Source of the DNA: Bacteroidia bacterium
GTDB taxonomy: Bacteria > Bacteroidota > Bacteroidia > J057
Reading direction: 5' to 3'
Assembly (NCBI GenBank): GCA_030430205.1
Contig: JAUIGE010000003.1
Coordinates: 124,001 to 188,000, forward strand
Length of the DNA: 64,000 nt
Positions 34,239 to 42,232 of the stretch are shown piece after piece (within the stretch, counting starts at the first letter, position 1; every line of letters begins with the position of its first letter). The translations under genes and the position numbers were made by a program. The notes beneath the pieces are model-generated. The model worked only from the letters and a program-made list of their open reading frames with translations. It made no database searches and had not been told where the DNA came from.

Positions 34239-35336
34239 TTAGCGCGTACGCTTCCGACGGTTTCGGATGTAATCTTCGAAGATATACTCGCCGAGTCCCT
34301 GCAGGCTGGTGTAAAAGGCCCGGCCATTGTTCACCTTGGTGAATTCCTGCACAAACTCCACCAGCCAACTGTCCCTGGCGATCATGAAGGTCGTGATGGG
34401 AATCTTGAGGCGGCGGCATTGGGCAGCCAGGTTGAGGGTTCTGTTCAAAATCTTGCGATCCAGGCCAAAGCTGTTTTTGTAATAGCGGCCGCCTTCGCGT
34501 ATGCAGGTAGGCTTGCCATCGGTGATCATGAAGATCTGCTTGTTCTGGGTCTTGCGCCTGCGCAGGATGTCCATGGCCAATTCGAGGCCTGCGACGGTAT
34601 TGGTGTGATAAGGGCCTACCTGTAGGTAGGGCAGGTCTTTGACTTCGATCTGCCAGGCGTCATTTCCAAAGACGATGATGTCGAGAAAGTCTTTGGGGTA
34701 TTTCCGCATAATCAGCTCCGAAAGTGCCATGGCCACCTTTTTGGCGGGGGTGATGCGGTCCTCTCCATAGAGGATCATGGAGTGAGATATATCGATCATC
34801 AGGACGGTGGCACAAGTTGTTTTGTGCTCACTTTCCTGCACGGCGAGGTCATCCTGTGTCAGGATGAAGTCATCTACGCCATGGTTGATTTGCGCATTGC
34901 GAAAAGACTCGGTGAAGGCGATGTTTTCCAATGGATCACCAAAGCGGAAGTCCCGCAATTCACTCAGTGGCTCTTCGCCGAAGCCTGAGTAAGGGGTGCG
35001 ATGGCTCCCTCTGCCCGAGCGTTTGAGCTTGCCAAAAATCTCCTCCAGCGAGCGCTGGCGGATACTTTGCTCGGATTTGGCAGTGATTTGAAAGCTGCCT
35101 GTTCCCTGAGCTTCTTCCTCTATATAACCGTTCTTTTTGAGGTCTTCAATAAAGTCACCCATCCCATAATCTGCATCGGTCAGATTATACTCCCGGTCAA
35201 GTTGGTTCATCCAACTCAAAGCTTCAGCCACATCACCTGAGGTATAAGTGAGCAAATCCAGAAATATTTTCAATAGCCTCTCAAAGGGTTCAAGCCCTTC
35301 GCCGCCTTTAAATTCCGAAAAACGATATCCAATCAT
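34239..35336 (-). CDS. vWA domain-containing protein (cytoplasmic)
   Basis: About 365 residues from ATG 35336 (MIGYRFSEFKGGEG); a TTG at 35414 would add 26 unlikely residues. N-terminal helical part to about 150, then a vWA domain with MIDAS DISHSM (VLMIDISHSMILYGEDR) and a Thr/Asp set in MITDGKPT. No signal peptide. Such proteins often work with MoxR-type AAA ATPases, but none is present here. It is 129 bp upstream of the secreted vWA gene on the same strand. Confidence 0.8.
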   Translation of the reverse strand: MIGYRFSEFKGGEGLEPFERLLKIFLDLLTYTSGDVAEALSWMNQLDREYNLTDADYGMGDFIEDLKKNGYIEEEAQGTGSFQITAKSEQSIRQRSLEEIFGKLKRSGRGSHRTPYSGFGEEPLSELRDFRFGDPLENIAFTESFRNAQINHGVDDFILTQDDLAVQESEHKTTCATVLMIDISHSMILYGEDRITPAKKVAMALSELIMRKYPKDFLDIIVFGNDAWQIEVKDLPYLQVGPYHTNTVAGLELAMDILRRRKTQNKQIFMITDGKPTCIREGGRYYKNSFGLDRKILNRTLNLAAQCRRLKIPITTFMIARDSWLVEFVQEFTKVNNGRAFYTSLQGLGEYIFEDYIRNRRKRTR

Positions 35337-35456
35337 AGTAATGAAGTTAATCAAGCTTAGTGACAAACGAAAGCAACTAACAATTGTTAACAAATGGGGC
35401 CGCATTAAAACCAATTTCTTTTTTCTTTCGTTGATTGTTCGTTAATTAGTTGTTAA

Positions 35457-35477
35457 AACTTTCAATTAGTTCTGAAA
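35457..35477. promoter_or_regulatory. Putative operator, copy 1 (upstream of the GbsR-type regulator)
   Basis: AACTTTCAATTAGTTCTGAAA occurs 47 bp before the regulator gene. A second copy with 19 of 21 identical bases lies at 36102-36122 before the next gene. Sharing of the motif between the regulator and its neighbour suggests auto- and co-regulation. Confidence 0.5.
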
Positions 35478-35524
35478 TATTCAGTTAATCATTTAGCTAC
35501 ATTACCTTTTACATAGAAATTGCC

Positions 35525-36049
35525 ATGAATTTAGATGAAGCCAGAGAACGATTTATTCAGTCTTGGGGAGCGCTCGGTTCCAACTGGGGAATCAATCGCA
35601 CCATGGCGCAGATTCACGCTTTGTTGCTTGTGTCACCTGAAGCCCTGAGTGCCGAAGAAGTGATGGAGGGGCTGGACATTTCTCGCGGAAATGCCAACAT
35701 GAATTTGCGCGCCCTGATCGATTGGGGATTGGCGCGCAAGGTGCATAAGTCGGGTGAGAGAAAAGAGTTTTTTATCGCGGAAAAGGACATTTGGCGCGTA
35801 GCAATGCAGGTTATCATCGAGCGGCGCAAGCGTGAGATCGCTCCGGTATTGCAGATGTTGAGCGAAGTGAAAAGCGTAGGAGGAAGCTCAGATGATCCAC
35901 AGGTTCAGGCCTTTATCCAATCTGTTGATGACCTCGATACCATCGTCGGTCAGGCCGACAGCTTCCTTGAGTTGCTCGTCAAAGCCGACCAAAACTGGTT
36001 CGCAAATACCCTGCTGAAACTGTTCACAAAAGAAAAATTGAACAATTAA
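35525..36049 (+). CDS. GbsR/MarR family transcriptional regulator
   Basis: 174 residues. Winged HTH of the GbsR type: WGINRTMAQIHALLLVSPEA (20-39), LSAEEVMEGLDISRGNANMN (recognition helix ISRGNANMNLRALIDWGL) and the wing RKVHKSGERKEFFIAEKDIW. The C-terminal helical part is for dimerisation. Bacteroidota relatives commonly control membrane/lipid or light-induced genes. A terminator follows, and two near-identical 21-bp motifs flank it. Confidence 0.88.
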   Translation: MNLDEARERFIQSWGALGSNWGINRTMAQIHALLLVSPEALSAEEVMEGLDISRGNANMNLRALIDWGLARKVHKSGERKEFFIAEKDIWRVAMQVIIERRKREIAPVLQMLSEVKSVGGSSDDPQVQAFIQSVDDLDTIVGQADSFLELLVKADQNWFANTLLKLFTKEKLNN

Positions 36050-36054
36050 TAAAT

Positions 36055-36092
36055 AGCTTTGCTGAGCACTCCATGTTTGGCAAAGCTTTTTT
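36055..36092 (+). terminator. Rho-independent terminator after the GbsR-type gene
   Basis: AGCTTTGC (36055-36062) pairs with GCAAAGCT (36080-36087), followed by a run of T. It lies 6 bases after the stop codon. Confidence 0.75.
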
Positions 36093-36101
36093 AACAAACA
36101 A

Positions 36102-36143
36102 AACTTTCAATTTTTTCTGAAAAAAATGAACAATTTGAAAGTT
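36102..36143. promoter_or_regulatory. Putative operator, copy 2, with inverted half-site
   Basis: AACTTTCAATTTTTTCTGAAA (36102-36122) is 19/21 identical to 35457-35477. AATTTGAAAGTT (36132-36143) is an inverted AACTTTCAAATT half-site. Both lie upstream of the ATG at 36174 of the membrane protein gene. Confidence 0.5.
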
Positions 36144-36173
36144 GCTGCGTATTTTCAGAAAAATACAGAAATC

Positions 36174-36587
36174 ATGACAGCAGCAAATCCCACCCCCCGG
36201 ACTTTTAGCTCTACCCAAAGCACGCCTTTGATCCGCATTTTTGCACTCATGATGGGCATCTTGCATATCCCCACCTTGATCGCAGGTTTTTTGGGCACAG
36301 CCATTTCTATTTTGGTTTTTCCGATTTTGCCTGTTACCCTTACCCTTTTCATCTGCGCCATTATCCTGTACCAAAAATATTGGGCAATCTACCGGGATAA
36401 GTTAGTTGCATGGGAAGTCGAAGCGGTTTGGAAAAGAAGTTTGTACTTTAGTGCCTTTCTCCTGATTCCTGCCATTTTCCTCAGCATCAATATGAACACC
36501 ATCTGGAGCTGGGCTATTGTAGGCTTCATTTTGGTTAGCATTTTTTTGGAAAAAAGTGCTTTGAATGAACTGGAACGCACAGCATAA
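36174..36587 (+). CDS. Small four-helix membrane protein, probable target of the GbsR-type regulator
   Basis: About 137 residues from ATG 36174 (MTAANPTPRTFSS). An ATG at 36126 is possible but would place the inverted operator half-site inside the gene. Four hydrophobic segments (IRIFALMMGILHIPTLIAGF, AISILVFPILPVTLTLFICA, LYFSAFLLIPAIFLSI, SWAIVGFILVSIFL). Family not recognised. Its stop codon overlaps the ATG of the next gene by one base (TAATG), so the two are translationally coupled. Confidence 0.65.
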   Translation: MTAANPTPRTFSSTQSTPLIRIFALMMGILHIPTLIAGFLGTAISILVFPILPVTLTLFICAIILYQKYWAIYRDKLVAWEVEAVWKRSLYFSAFLLIPAIFLSINMNTIWSWAIVGFILVSIFLEKSALNELERTA

Positions 36588-37492
36588 TGAAAATCCTGAT
36601 CCTCGGTGCGAGCGGACAAATCGGCCACCACCTGCATAATTACCTGCAAAAGGAGCTGCCTGATGCAGAAATCATAGGCGCTTATCGCTCCTTAAGGCTA
36701 TCCGCCAACGGTCATGAAGAATCCCTGCAAAGCATTCACTTTGACCCTTTTGAGGAAAATTGGGAAAAGCTGGGCAAAGTAAATATCCTGATCAATGCCA
36801 TCGGCCAGATCAGGGAAAGCAAAGACAGCAGTTTTGAAAAAGTGCATATAGAGCTTGTCCAACGATTTTTAACGCATAAAAAAGCCCTTGGAGATCCCCT
36901 TTTCATCCAAATCTCGGCGCTGGGCGCCGGAGAGCATCAGGACCTGAGGTTCCTGGAAAGCAAATCCCAGGCAGACCAGCTGCTCCTGGCGCAGCATGAA
37001 AACTGCTTTATCCTACGCCCTTCGGTCGTATGCAGTCCCGAAGCCATGCTCGCCCAGCGGATGAAGACCCTTTTGCAGATGGCAAAAGCGTCTATGGGTA
37101 GGCTGATTGTGCCCAGGGGCTTTCTCTCCAGCCGCGTCCAGCCGATCCTGATCGCGGATCTGTGCGAAGCCATCAGGCAGCTTTGTTTGGGTAAAAAAAC
37201 AGCAGAAAAAATCCTCAGCCTGGTCGGCCCCAGGCCGGTGAGTTTCAGGGAAATCCTGAAACTGGGCGCCAAAGCGCAGGAGATAAAGCTAAAATTCATC
37301 GTGATCCCACGCCCTGTGATCGAACCTTCGGTTCGCTTTTTTGTGGCTCCCATGATGCCGGGCATCCTGACCTATGAGCAATTTCAATTGCTCTTTTTGG
37401 ATAATGTGGCATCGGATGCCACGACAACAGAAATCCTGGGCAGGAAGCCTGCCTCCAGCCTTCCCTTTTGGGAAGGAGAGTTGGGGAGCTGA
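36587..37492 (+). CDS. NAD(P)-binding SDR/epimerase-like protein
   Basis: 301 residues, atypical short-chain dehydrogenase of the NAD(P)H-binding (complex-I 39 kDa/epimerase-like) kind. Rossmann motif ILGASGQIGHHL at the N-terminus, then VNILINAIGQI, IQISALGAG and CFILRPSVVCSPEA. The usual YxxxK is not clear. One-base overlap with the upstream membrane gene indicates an operon, probably under the same regulator. Confidence 0.8.
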   Translation: MKILILGASGQIGHHLHNYLQKELPDAEIIGAYRSLRLSANGHEESLQSIHFDPFEENWEKLGKVNILINAIGQIRESKDSSFEKVHIELVQRFLTHKKALGDPLFIQISALGAGEHQDLRFLESKSQADQLLLAQHENCFILRPSVVCSPEAMLAQRMKTLLQMAKASMGRLIVPRGFLSSRVQPILIADLCEAIRQLCLGKKTAEKILSLVGPRPVSFREILKLGAKAQEIKLKFIVIPRPVIEPSVRFFVAPMMPGILTYEQFQLLFLDNVASDATTTEILGRKPASSLPFWEGELGS

Positions 37493-37502
37493 GGCAAAGC
37501 GC

Positions 37503-37532
37503 TTGCGCTTTTTTCCAACTTTTCTACATTTG
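37503..37532 (+). promoter_or_regulatory. Candidate promoter of cutC
   Basis: TTG (37503-37505), 19-bp spacer, TACATTTG (37525-37532), a full match to the Bacteroidota TAnnTTTG element. The cutC ATG is at 37564. Confidence 0.55.
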
Positions 37533-37563
37533 CACAAGATGTAACTTCCCATCTCATTCTTCC

Positions 37564-38307
37564 ATGGCTATACTTGAAATTTGTATTGATTCTGTCGAAT
37601 CTGCCATCGCTGCCGCCCGCGGCGGTGCGGACCGGCTCGAACTCTGCGCCGCCCTCAGCGAAGGCGGTATCACCCCCAGTGTGGGGCTTTATCGCGCTGT
37701 GCGGGCCCATTTTGAGGGGCCGATCATGTTGATGATTCGACCCCGTGGGGCCGATTTTCTGTACACAGAGGCAGAGTTTGAAGTCATGAAGCATGACATA
37801 GACATGGCCAAAACCCTTGGCGTGGAGGGGGTTGTCCTGGGGCTGCTGACAGCAGCGGGCGGGATAGATGTGGTCCGCACGGCGGAGCTGGTCGAAAGGG
37901 CAAGGCCCTTGAAAGTGACCTTTCACCGGGCTTTTGACATGGTGGTGGATGCCGGGCGTGCGCTCGAAGAATTGATCGCTATAGGTGTGGATCGTGTGCT
38001 GACCTCTGGTCAGGAAGTGGGGGTATATGAAGGGAGGCACCGCCTCGCTCAGATGGTCGCCCAGGCGGGCGATCGCATCCTCATCATGCCGGGAGCCGGC
38101 ATCACCCCCGGCAATTTTGCCGAAGTCATACAGACCATCGGCGCAGCCGAGTATCATGCAGCCGCCCTCGGCTGGCAGGAGAGCGGTATGCAATACCGCA
38201 ACGTCGCCCCCGCCATGGGCGATCCTGAGCGCTCTGAATACCGCTGGCAAGCCTGCGATGCAGGCCAGGTCCAGCAACTCAAAAAGATTCTTTTATTGAC
38301 TCAATAG
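37564..38307 (+). CDS. cutC: Copper homeostasis protein CutC family
   Basis: 247 residues from ATG 37564 (MAILEICIDSVESA); an upstream ATG would lie inside the previous gene and the promoter. Typical CutC blocks: AAARGGADRLELCAALSEGG (split by family pattern GGADRLELC), GITPSVGLYRAV, IMLMIRPRGADF, VTFHRAFDM, VDRVLTSGQ, IMPGAGI. CutC is a TIM-barrel protein historically tied to copper tolerance; direct role disputed. Confidence 0.93.
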   Translation: MAILEICIDSVESAIAAARGGADRLELCAALSEGGITPSVGLYRAVRAHFEGPIMLMIRPRGADFLYTEAEFEVMKHDIDMAKTLGVEGVVLGLLTAAGGIDVVRTAELVERARPLKVTFHRAFDMVVDAGRALEELIAIGVDRVLTSGQEVGVYEGRHRLAQMVAQAGDRILIMPGAGITPGNFAEVIQTIGAAEYHAAALGWQESGMQYRNVAPAMGDPERSEYRWQACDAGQVQQLKKILLLTQ

Positions 38308-38327
38308 CCAACTACAGGAGGCTTTGA

Positions 38328-39194
38328 TTAACCAAAAATACTCCCTTCCCGCATTTGCTTGAATAGCTTCTTGGGCCGCGTCGCGATAACAGGAATATTG
38401 GCGTGGTGGATGATACTGGCTGCGGTTGAGCCCAAAACCAATTCTTTCAATCCATGCTCCCGCAAGGTCATCATGCAGATCATGCCTAATTCTTTTTCGT
38501 CAGCATATTTTAGAATAACCTCGGGAACATATTCGGAAGAGGTGACTATTTCTCCACTTGCCTTTACCCCCTGGCCTTTTGCCTTTTCTATCAGGCCATC
38601 CATTTTATCCTGCATTTCAACCCATTCATTCTTGGTGCTGCCAGGTGCAACAACAGACAAAAGCTGCATTTCTGAACCAAATTGTGCACATATTTCCAGC
38701 CCAAAGTCATAATTTTCTTTGACAGGGTGGTGCAAATCCAGGGGTACCAAAACGGTTTCAGAAGAGGCTCTTTTGAGTTTCTCGGGAACCGATACGATGG
38801 GACATGCCGCCAATTTCAATACACGACGTGTATTGGATCCAATAAACTCTTCAGAAAAACCGCTTGCTCCATGGGTGCCCATCACCACGATTACCGGATC
38901 TATCTCAAAAGCTGCTTCGGCTATCATGCGGAAAGGTTTTCCGACCTTTACCATGCGGCTGACTTCCATGTCTTTCTGAGGGTTTGCGCCGATAAACTCA
39001 TCTGCCATTTTGCGGGCCTCACGGATGCTGAGCTCGTCATTATATTCACTGACAAAACGAAGCGCTTTTGCAGGCGGCTCTACTATATGCAACAGCACAA
39101 GCTCTGCCTTATAAGCCCGGGCAAAAGAAGCCGCTATGCCGTATGCATGGCTGGCCGTATCGGAAAAGTCTGTTGGAAAGAGAACTTTTTTCAT
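38328..39194 (-). CDS. Universal stress protein, two UspA domains
   Basis: 288 residues with tandem UspA domains (about 1-140 and 145-275). Domain 1 has VLFPTDFSDTASHAYGIAA and the ATP-loop VMGTHGASGFSEEFIGSNTRRVL (GxxG...S pattern); domain 2 has ETVLVPLDLHHP and a weaker loop ending LGSTAASIIHHANIPV. Cytoplasmic stress-linked protein. Convergent with cutC. Confidence 0.9.
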   Translation of the reverse strand: MKKVLFPTDFSDTASHAYGIAASFARAYKAELVLLHIVEPPAKALRFVSEYNDELSIREARKMADEFIGANPQKDMEVSRMVKVGKPFRMIAEAAFEIDPVIVVMGTHGASGFSEEFIGSNTRRVLKLAACPIVSVPEKLKRASSETVLVPLDLHHPVKENYDFGLEICAQFGSEMQLLSVVAPGSTKNEWVEMQDKMDGLIEKAKGQGVKASGEIVTSSEYVPEVILKYADEKELGMICMMTLREHGLKELVLGSTAASIIHHANIPVIATRPKKLFKQMREGSIFG

Positions 39195-39313
39195 GAATCT
39201 GTTTTTTTATGTGAAAGAGGAGGAATGTTTTTTCGTAGCTAAAAAACAGAATACCCTATGCCCAAGGGATAGCTTTTGTCATGGGGGTAGGGGATTTTTG
39301 TTTGTCACAAAAT

Positions 39314-39348
39314 AAAAAGAGACTAGGGATAGAACCTAATCTCTTTTT
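39314..39348. terminator. Strong hairpin with T/A tails in a divergent spacer
   Basis: AAAAAGAGACTAGG pairs with CCTAATCTCTTTTT (one mismatch, 7-base loop) and has the form of a bidirectional terminator. Unusually it lies between two divergent genes (usp and aldehyde dehydrogenase), 120 bp from the usp start. The rest of this 397-bp spacer has a duplicated ATCAGGACAAGGAT stretch (39380-39412) and two TATAAGTGG motifs (39523-39531, 39544-39552). Confidence 0.55.
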
Positions 39349-39591
39349 CGTAGTTTACTCAGAACTTAGGTGGGATGACACCAGGACAAGGATGATATCA
39401 GGACAAGGATAATATTAGAACCTGGAGATGATAAAAGGGCTGTTTTTTTATTTTGAGGCTTGAGCGTTCCATTTGTTATATGTTAAAACTACTGTTTTTA
39501 AAATGTATATAAAGCCGGAATGTATAAGTGGCAAGCCATGCTCTATAAGTGGGGGATTTGGGTATATAAATGGAAATGTTAATTTTAAATC

Positions 39592-41007
39592 ATGCTAAAA
39601 GCAACAAAAAACATAGAAGAGCTTAGCCCTGAGCAAGCTCAGGAGATCGTCACAGCGCAGCGCGCCTTCTTCAAATCAGGGCAGACCCTGCCCTATCGCT
39701 TTCGCAGGCAGCAGTTGAAAGTGCTAAAAAAAGCTATAGAAGCTCATGAGGAGGCGATTCTCGAGGCGCTCTTTCTGGATTTTCGAAAACCCCATTTTGA
39801 AGGCTATGCCACCGAGATAGGTGTGGTATTGGCTGAATTGGACTATATATCCAAAAACCTGGAATCCTGGATGAAACCCAGGGTGGTTTCTGCCAGTTTG
39901 CTCAACTTCCCCTCTTCAGATCGCATCTATTATGATCCTTATGGTGTCAGCCTGATCGTTGCTCCCTGGAACTTTCCCTTTCAATTGATGATGAACCCAC
40001 TGATCGGTGCCATCGCCGCAGGCAATTGTGCTGTAATCAAAGCTTCTGAGCTTGCGCCACACACCAGCGCACTGGTGGCTGAGATCATCGGCGAGTGCTT
40101 TGATCCGGCTTTTGTGAGACTTGTGCAGGGAGGCATTTCTACTTCTCAGGCATTGCTGGAGCAGCGCTGGAGTCATATTTTCTTCACAGGCAGTGTGCGG
40201 GTGGGCATCATTGTGGCGACAGCTGCAGCCCGCTACCTTACGCCTGTCATCCTGGAACTCGGAGGCAAAAGCCCCTGCGTAGTCGATGAAACCGCTGACA
40301 TCAAACTGGCCGCCAGGCGCATCGTTTGGGGAAAATATATCAATGCAGGGCAGACTTGCGTCGCGCCAGACTACATATTGGCACATCGCGATATCAAAGA
40401 TGAGTTGGTTGAAAATATGGTCCAGGTGATTCAGGACTTCTATGGAGAAAATCCGCAGCAGAGCCCCGATTTTCCACGGATTATTGATGGAAAACATTTT
40501 GAGCGTGTGAGCAGCTTCCTGGGAGATGGGGAAATAGCCTGCGGAGGCAAGACGGATGCAGAGGATCTCTACATCGCCCCGACCATCCTGGACAAGGTCC
40601 GGTGGGAGGATCGCGTGATGCAGGAAGAGATATTTGGTCCGGTATTACCGGTTCTGACTTTTGATACGCTGGATGAAGTGATACACGAAATCACCGAAAG
40701 GCCCAAGCCTTTGTCGATGTATTATTTCTCCCGCCGGAGCCAGCGGCAGGATCGCTTTCTGGAAGAAACCACCGCGGGCGGCATGTGTATCAACGATGTG
40801 GTGACACATTATGCCAATCCCAAATTGCCCTTTGGTGGAGTAGGTACCAGTGGCCAGGGCGCTTACCACGGCAAGCACAGTTTTCTGGCTTTTTCCCATC
40901 AAAAAAGTGTGAGTAAAAAAGGAAATTGGCTGGATGTGCCTTTGCGCTATCCGCCATATAAAGGAAAATTGGAATGGGTAAAAAGGGCCTTTAAGTTTGG
41001 CGGCTAG
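39592..41007 (+). CDS. Aldehyde dehydrogenase family protein (class 3-like)
   Basis: 471 residues, NAD(P)-dependent. Motifs: YGVSLIVAPWNFPFQLMMNP (about 117-136), IKASELAPHTSAL, IFFTGSVRVG, catalytic Glu in VILELGGKSPCVV, catalytic Cys in NAGQTCVAPDY, EEIFGPVLPVLTF, and the family ending NDVVTHYANPKLPFGGVG. The short form without a long C-terminal extension fits the class-3/coniferyl aldehyde group. Its 3' end overlaps the convergent lspA gene by 17 bases. Confidence 0.92.
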   Translation: MLKATKNIEELSPEQAQEIVTAQRAFFKSGQTLPYRFRRQQLKVLKKAIEAHEEAILEALFLDFRKPHFEGYATEIGVVLAELDYISKNLESWMKPRVVSASLLNFPSSDRIYYDPYGVSLIVAPWNFPFQLMMNPLIGAIAAGNCAVIKASELAPHTSALVAEIIGECFDPAFVRLVQGGISTSQALLEQRWSHIFFTGSVRVGIIVATAAARYLTPVILELGGKSPCVVDETADIKLAARRIVWGKYINAGQTCVAPDYILAHRDIKDELVENMVQVIQDFYGENPQQSPDFPRIIDGKHFERVSSFLGDGEIACGGKTDAEDLYIAPTILDKVRWEDRVMQEEIFGPVLPVLTFDTLDEVIHEITERPKPLSMYYFSRRSQRQDRFLEETTAGGMCINDVVTHYANPKLPFGGVGTSGQGAYHGKHSFLAFSHQKSVSKKGNWLDVPLRYPPYKGKLEWVKRAFKFGG

Positions 41008-41653
41008 ACTGCTTACTGCCCACCGCCTCCTGCTTACTGCCCACTGCCTTCTCATGCAGCTTGAAAAATTTTCCCTGGAAAATCAGGATCACCACGATCC
41101 CGACGGAGATGGCCGCATCGGCCACATTGAAAATGGGCCATAAGAAAAGGCGGGAATTCTCGCCCACAAAAGGCACCCAACCCGGCCAGGGGCCGTCGTA
41201 GACATCGAAGTAGATATAATCTACCACACGGCCAAAGAAAAGCCCTCCTTCATAATTGTTGATTTCTGCGAAAAAAAGGCCATAGAAAGTCCGGTCAATG
41301 ATATTGCCAATAGCTCCGCCAAAGATCAGGGCGAGGTAAAGCGGTAGCGGAGATTTGTGTTTCGACAGGCGAAACAGCATATAGCCAATGGCTCCCACAG
41401 CCAAAATAGAAAAAACAGTCAGCGAAAGCTTACTCGTCTCTTCGCTCATCTCGATGCCGATATTGCCGAGCAGGCGATGGATTGTCAGCCCAAAGGCTGC
41501 GCCTTTGTTTTCTATAAATTGAAATTTGAGAAAATCACCCAGGATAGGCATCGCCTCCCGATATTCAAAATGGGTCTTGACAAGCACCTTCACTACTTGG
41601 TCGACGACTACGACCGCCAATGCCACTAAAAAATATTTTCGCGCCTGTTTCAT
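40991..41653 (-). CDS. lspA: Lipoprotein signal peptidase LspA with repeat-encoded C-terminal tail
   Basis: 220 residues, longer than the usual 160-200. Four transmembrane segments; catalytic Asp residues in GNIIDRTFYG and FNVADAAIS. It cleaves lipoprotein signal peptides at the lipobox Cys in the inner membrane. The final residues (AVGSKQEAVGSKQSSRQT) are encoded by the ACTGCCCACCGCC-type intergenic repeat and the convergent gene end, not by the LspA fold. Upstream gene: dksA-like, same strand. Confidence 0.9.
   Translation of the reverse strand: MKQARKYFLVALAVVVVDQVVKVLVKTHFEYREAMPILGDFLKFQFIENKGAAFGLTIHRLLGNIGIEMSEETSKLSLTVFSILAVGAIGYMLFRLSKHKSPLPLYLALIFGGAIGNIIDRTFYGLFFAEINNYEGGLFFGRVVDYIYFDVYDGPWPGWVPFVGENSRLFLWPIFNVADAAISVGIVVILIFQGKFFKLHEKAVGSKQEAVGSKQSSRQT
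41008..41050. repeat. CTTACTGCCCACCGCC tandem repeat inside the lspA 3' end
   Basis: Two direct copies of GCTTACTGCCCACYGCCT lie between the aldehyde dehydrogenase stop and the conserved part of lspA. A related TCCCACCGCCTACTGCCCC occurs at 41691-41709 on the other side of lspA, so the gene is flanked by this unit. Confidence 0.7.
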
Positions 41654-41709
41654 GTTTTGTTTCGGGTTTTGCGTTCCGGGTTTCGGGGTACTCCCACCGC
41701 CTACTGCCC
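41654..41709. repeat. CCCGAAA-type and CCGCCTACTGCCC repeats between dksA-like and lspA
   Basis: TGTTTCGGGTTTTGCGTTCC, GGGTTTCGGGG (about 41658-41688) is a left arm of the CCCGAAACCC family seen at 11448 and 58541, without its right arm. It is followed by CCCACCGCCTACTGCCCC, which runs into the 3' end of the dksA-like gene. Confidence 0.6.
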
Positions 41710-42078
41710 CGGATTCTCCCTCTGTTTGAGCTTTGCTTCAACTGTGGTAGTCGTATGCGGAACCGCCTTTAGGCGATCTTTGGGAATCAGTTCGCCACTT
41801 ATTTTGCAAATACCATAGGTGCCGTTTTTGATGCGTATCAATGCCTTTTCCAGGTTGTCAATGAAGCGCCCCTGGCGAGCCATCATGATTTCGATTTGCT
41901 CTTTTTCCTGGCTATCCACACCATATTCAGAATCAGTATTACCGCCAGCATTTTCCTTGAGTTCCAGAGCCAGCTCTTTATACTCCTTTCTTGATACTTC
42001 CAGTTTACCCGTGATTATTTCTTCAAACTCCTGGAGTTCTTCCCGGGTGTAAAAGCGTTTTTCAGTCTGATCTTCCAT
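41701..42078 (-). CDS. TraR/DksA family protein lacking the zinc cysteines
   Basis: 125 residues: N-terminal coiled coil (about 10-80, FEEIITGKLEVSRKEYKELA, RQGRFIDNLEKALIRIKNG) and the C-terminal module GTYGICKISGELIPKDRLKAVPHTTT. The normal four-Cys zinc site is reduced to one Cys, which is common in Bacteroidota relatives. DksA-type proteins enter the RNA polymerase secondary channel. 47 bp upstream of lspA on the same strand. Confidence 0.85.
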   Translation of the reverse strand: MEDQTEKRFYTREELQEFEEIITGKLEVSRKEYKELALELKENAGGNTDSEYGVDSQEKEQIEIMMARQGRFIDNLEKALIRIKNGTYGICKISGELIPKDRLKAVPHTTTTVEAKLKQRENPGQ

Positions 42079-42232
42079 AACACGAAGTTAGCATTAAAAA
42101 TAAAGATGAAAATAGTAAAAATTGTGCGTAGCTGGTAAAGCTCAAACGACAAACGAATCCCCCATATTCAGGTAGGCTTCTCTTTGGGAAAAAATGCGAA
42201 ATTGAATGTTGAAACTCCAAACAACCATTTCT

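Noticed and set aside
37384-38277. 297-residue open frame antisense to cutC
   Set aside because: cutC on the + strand is unambiguous; the antisense product shows no domain.
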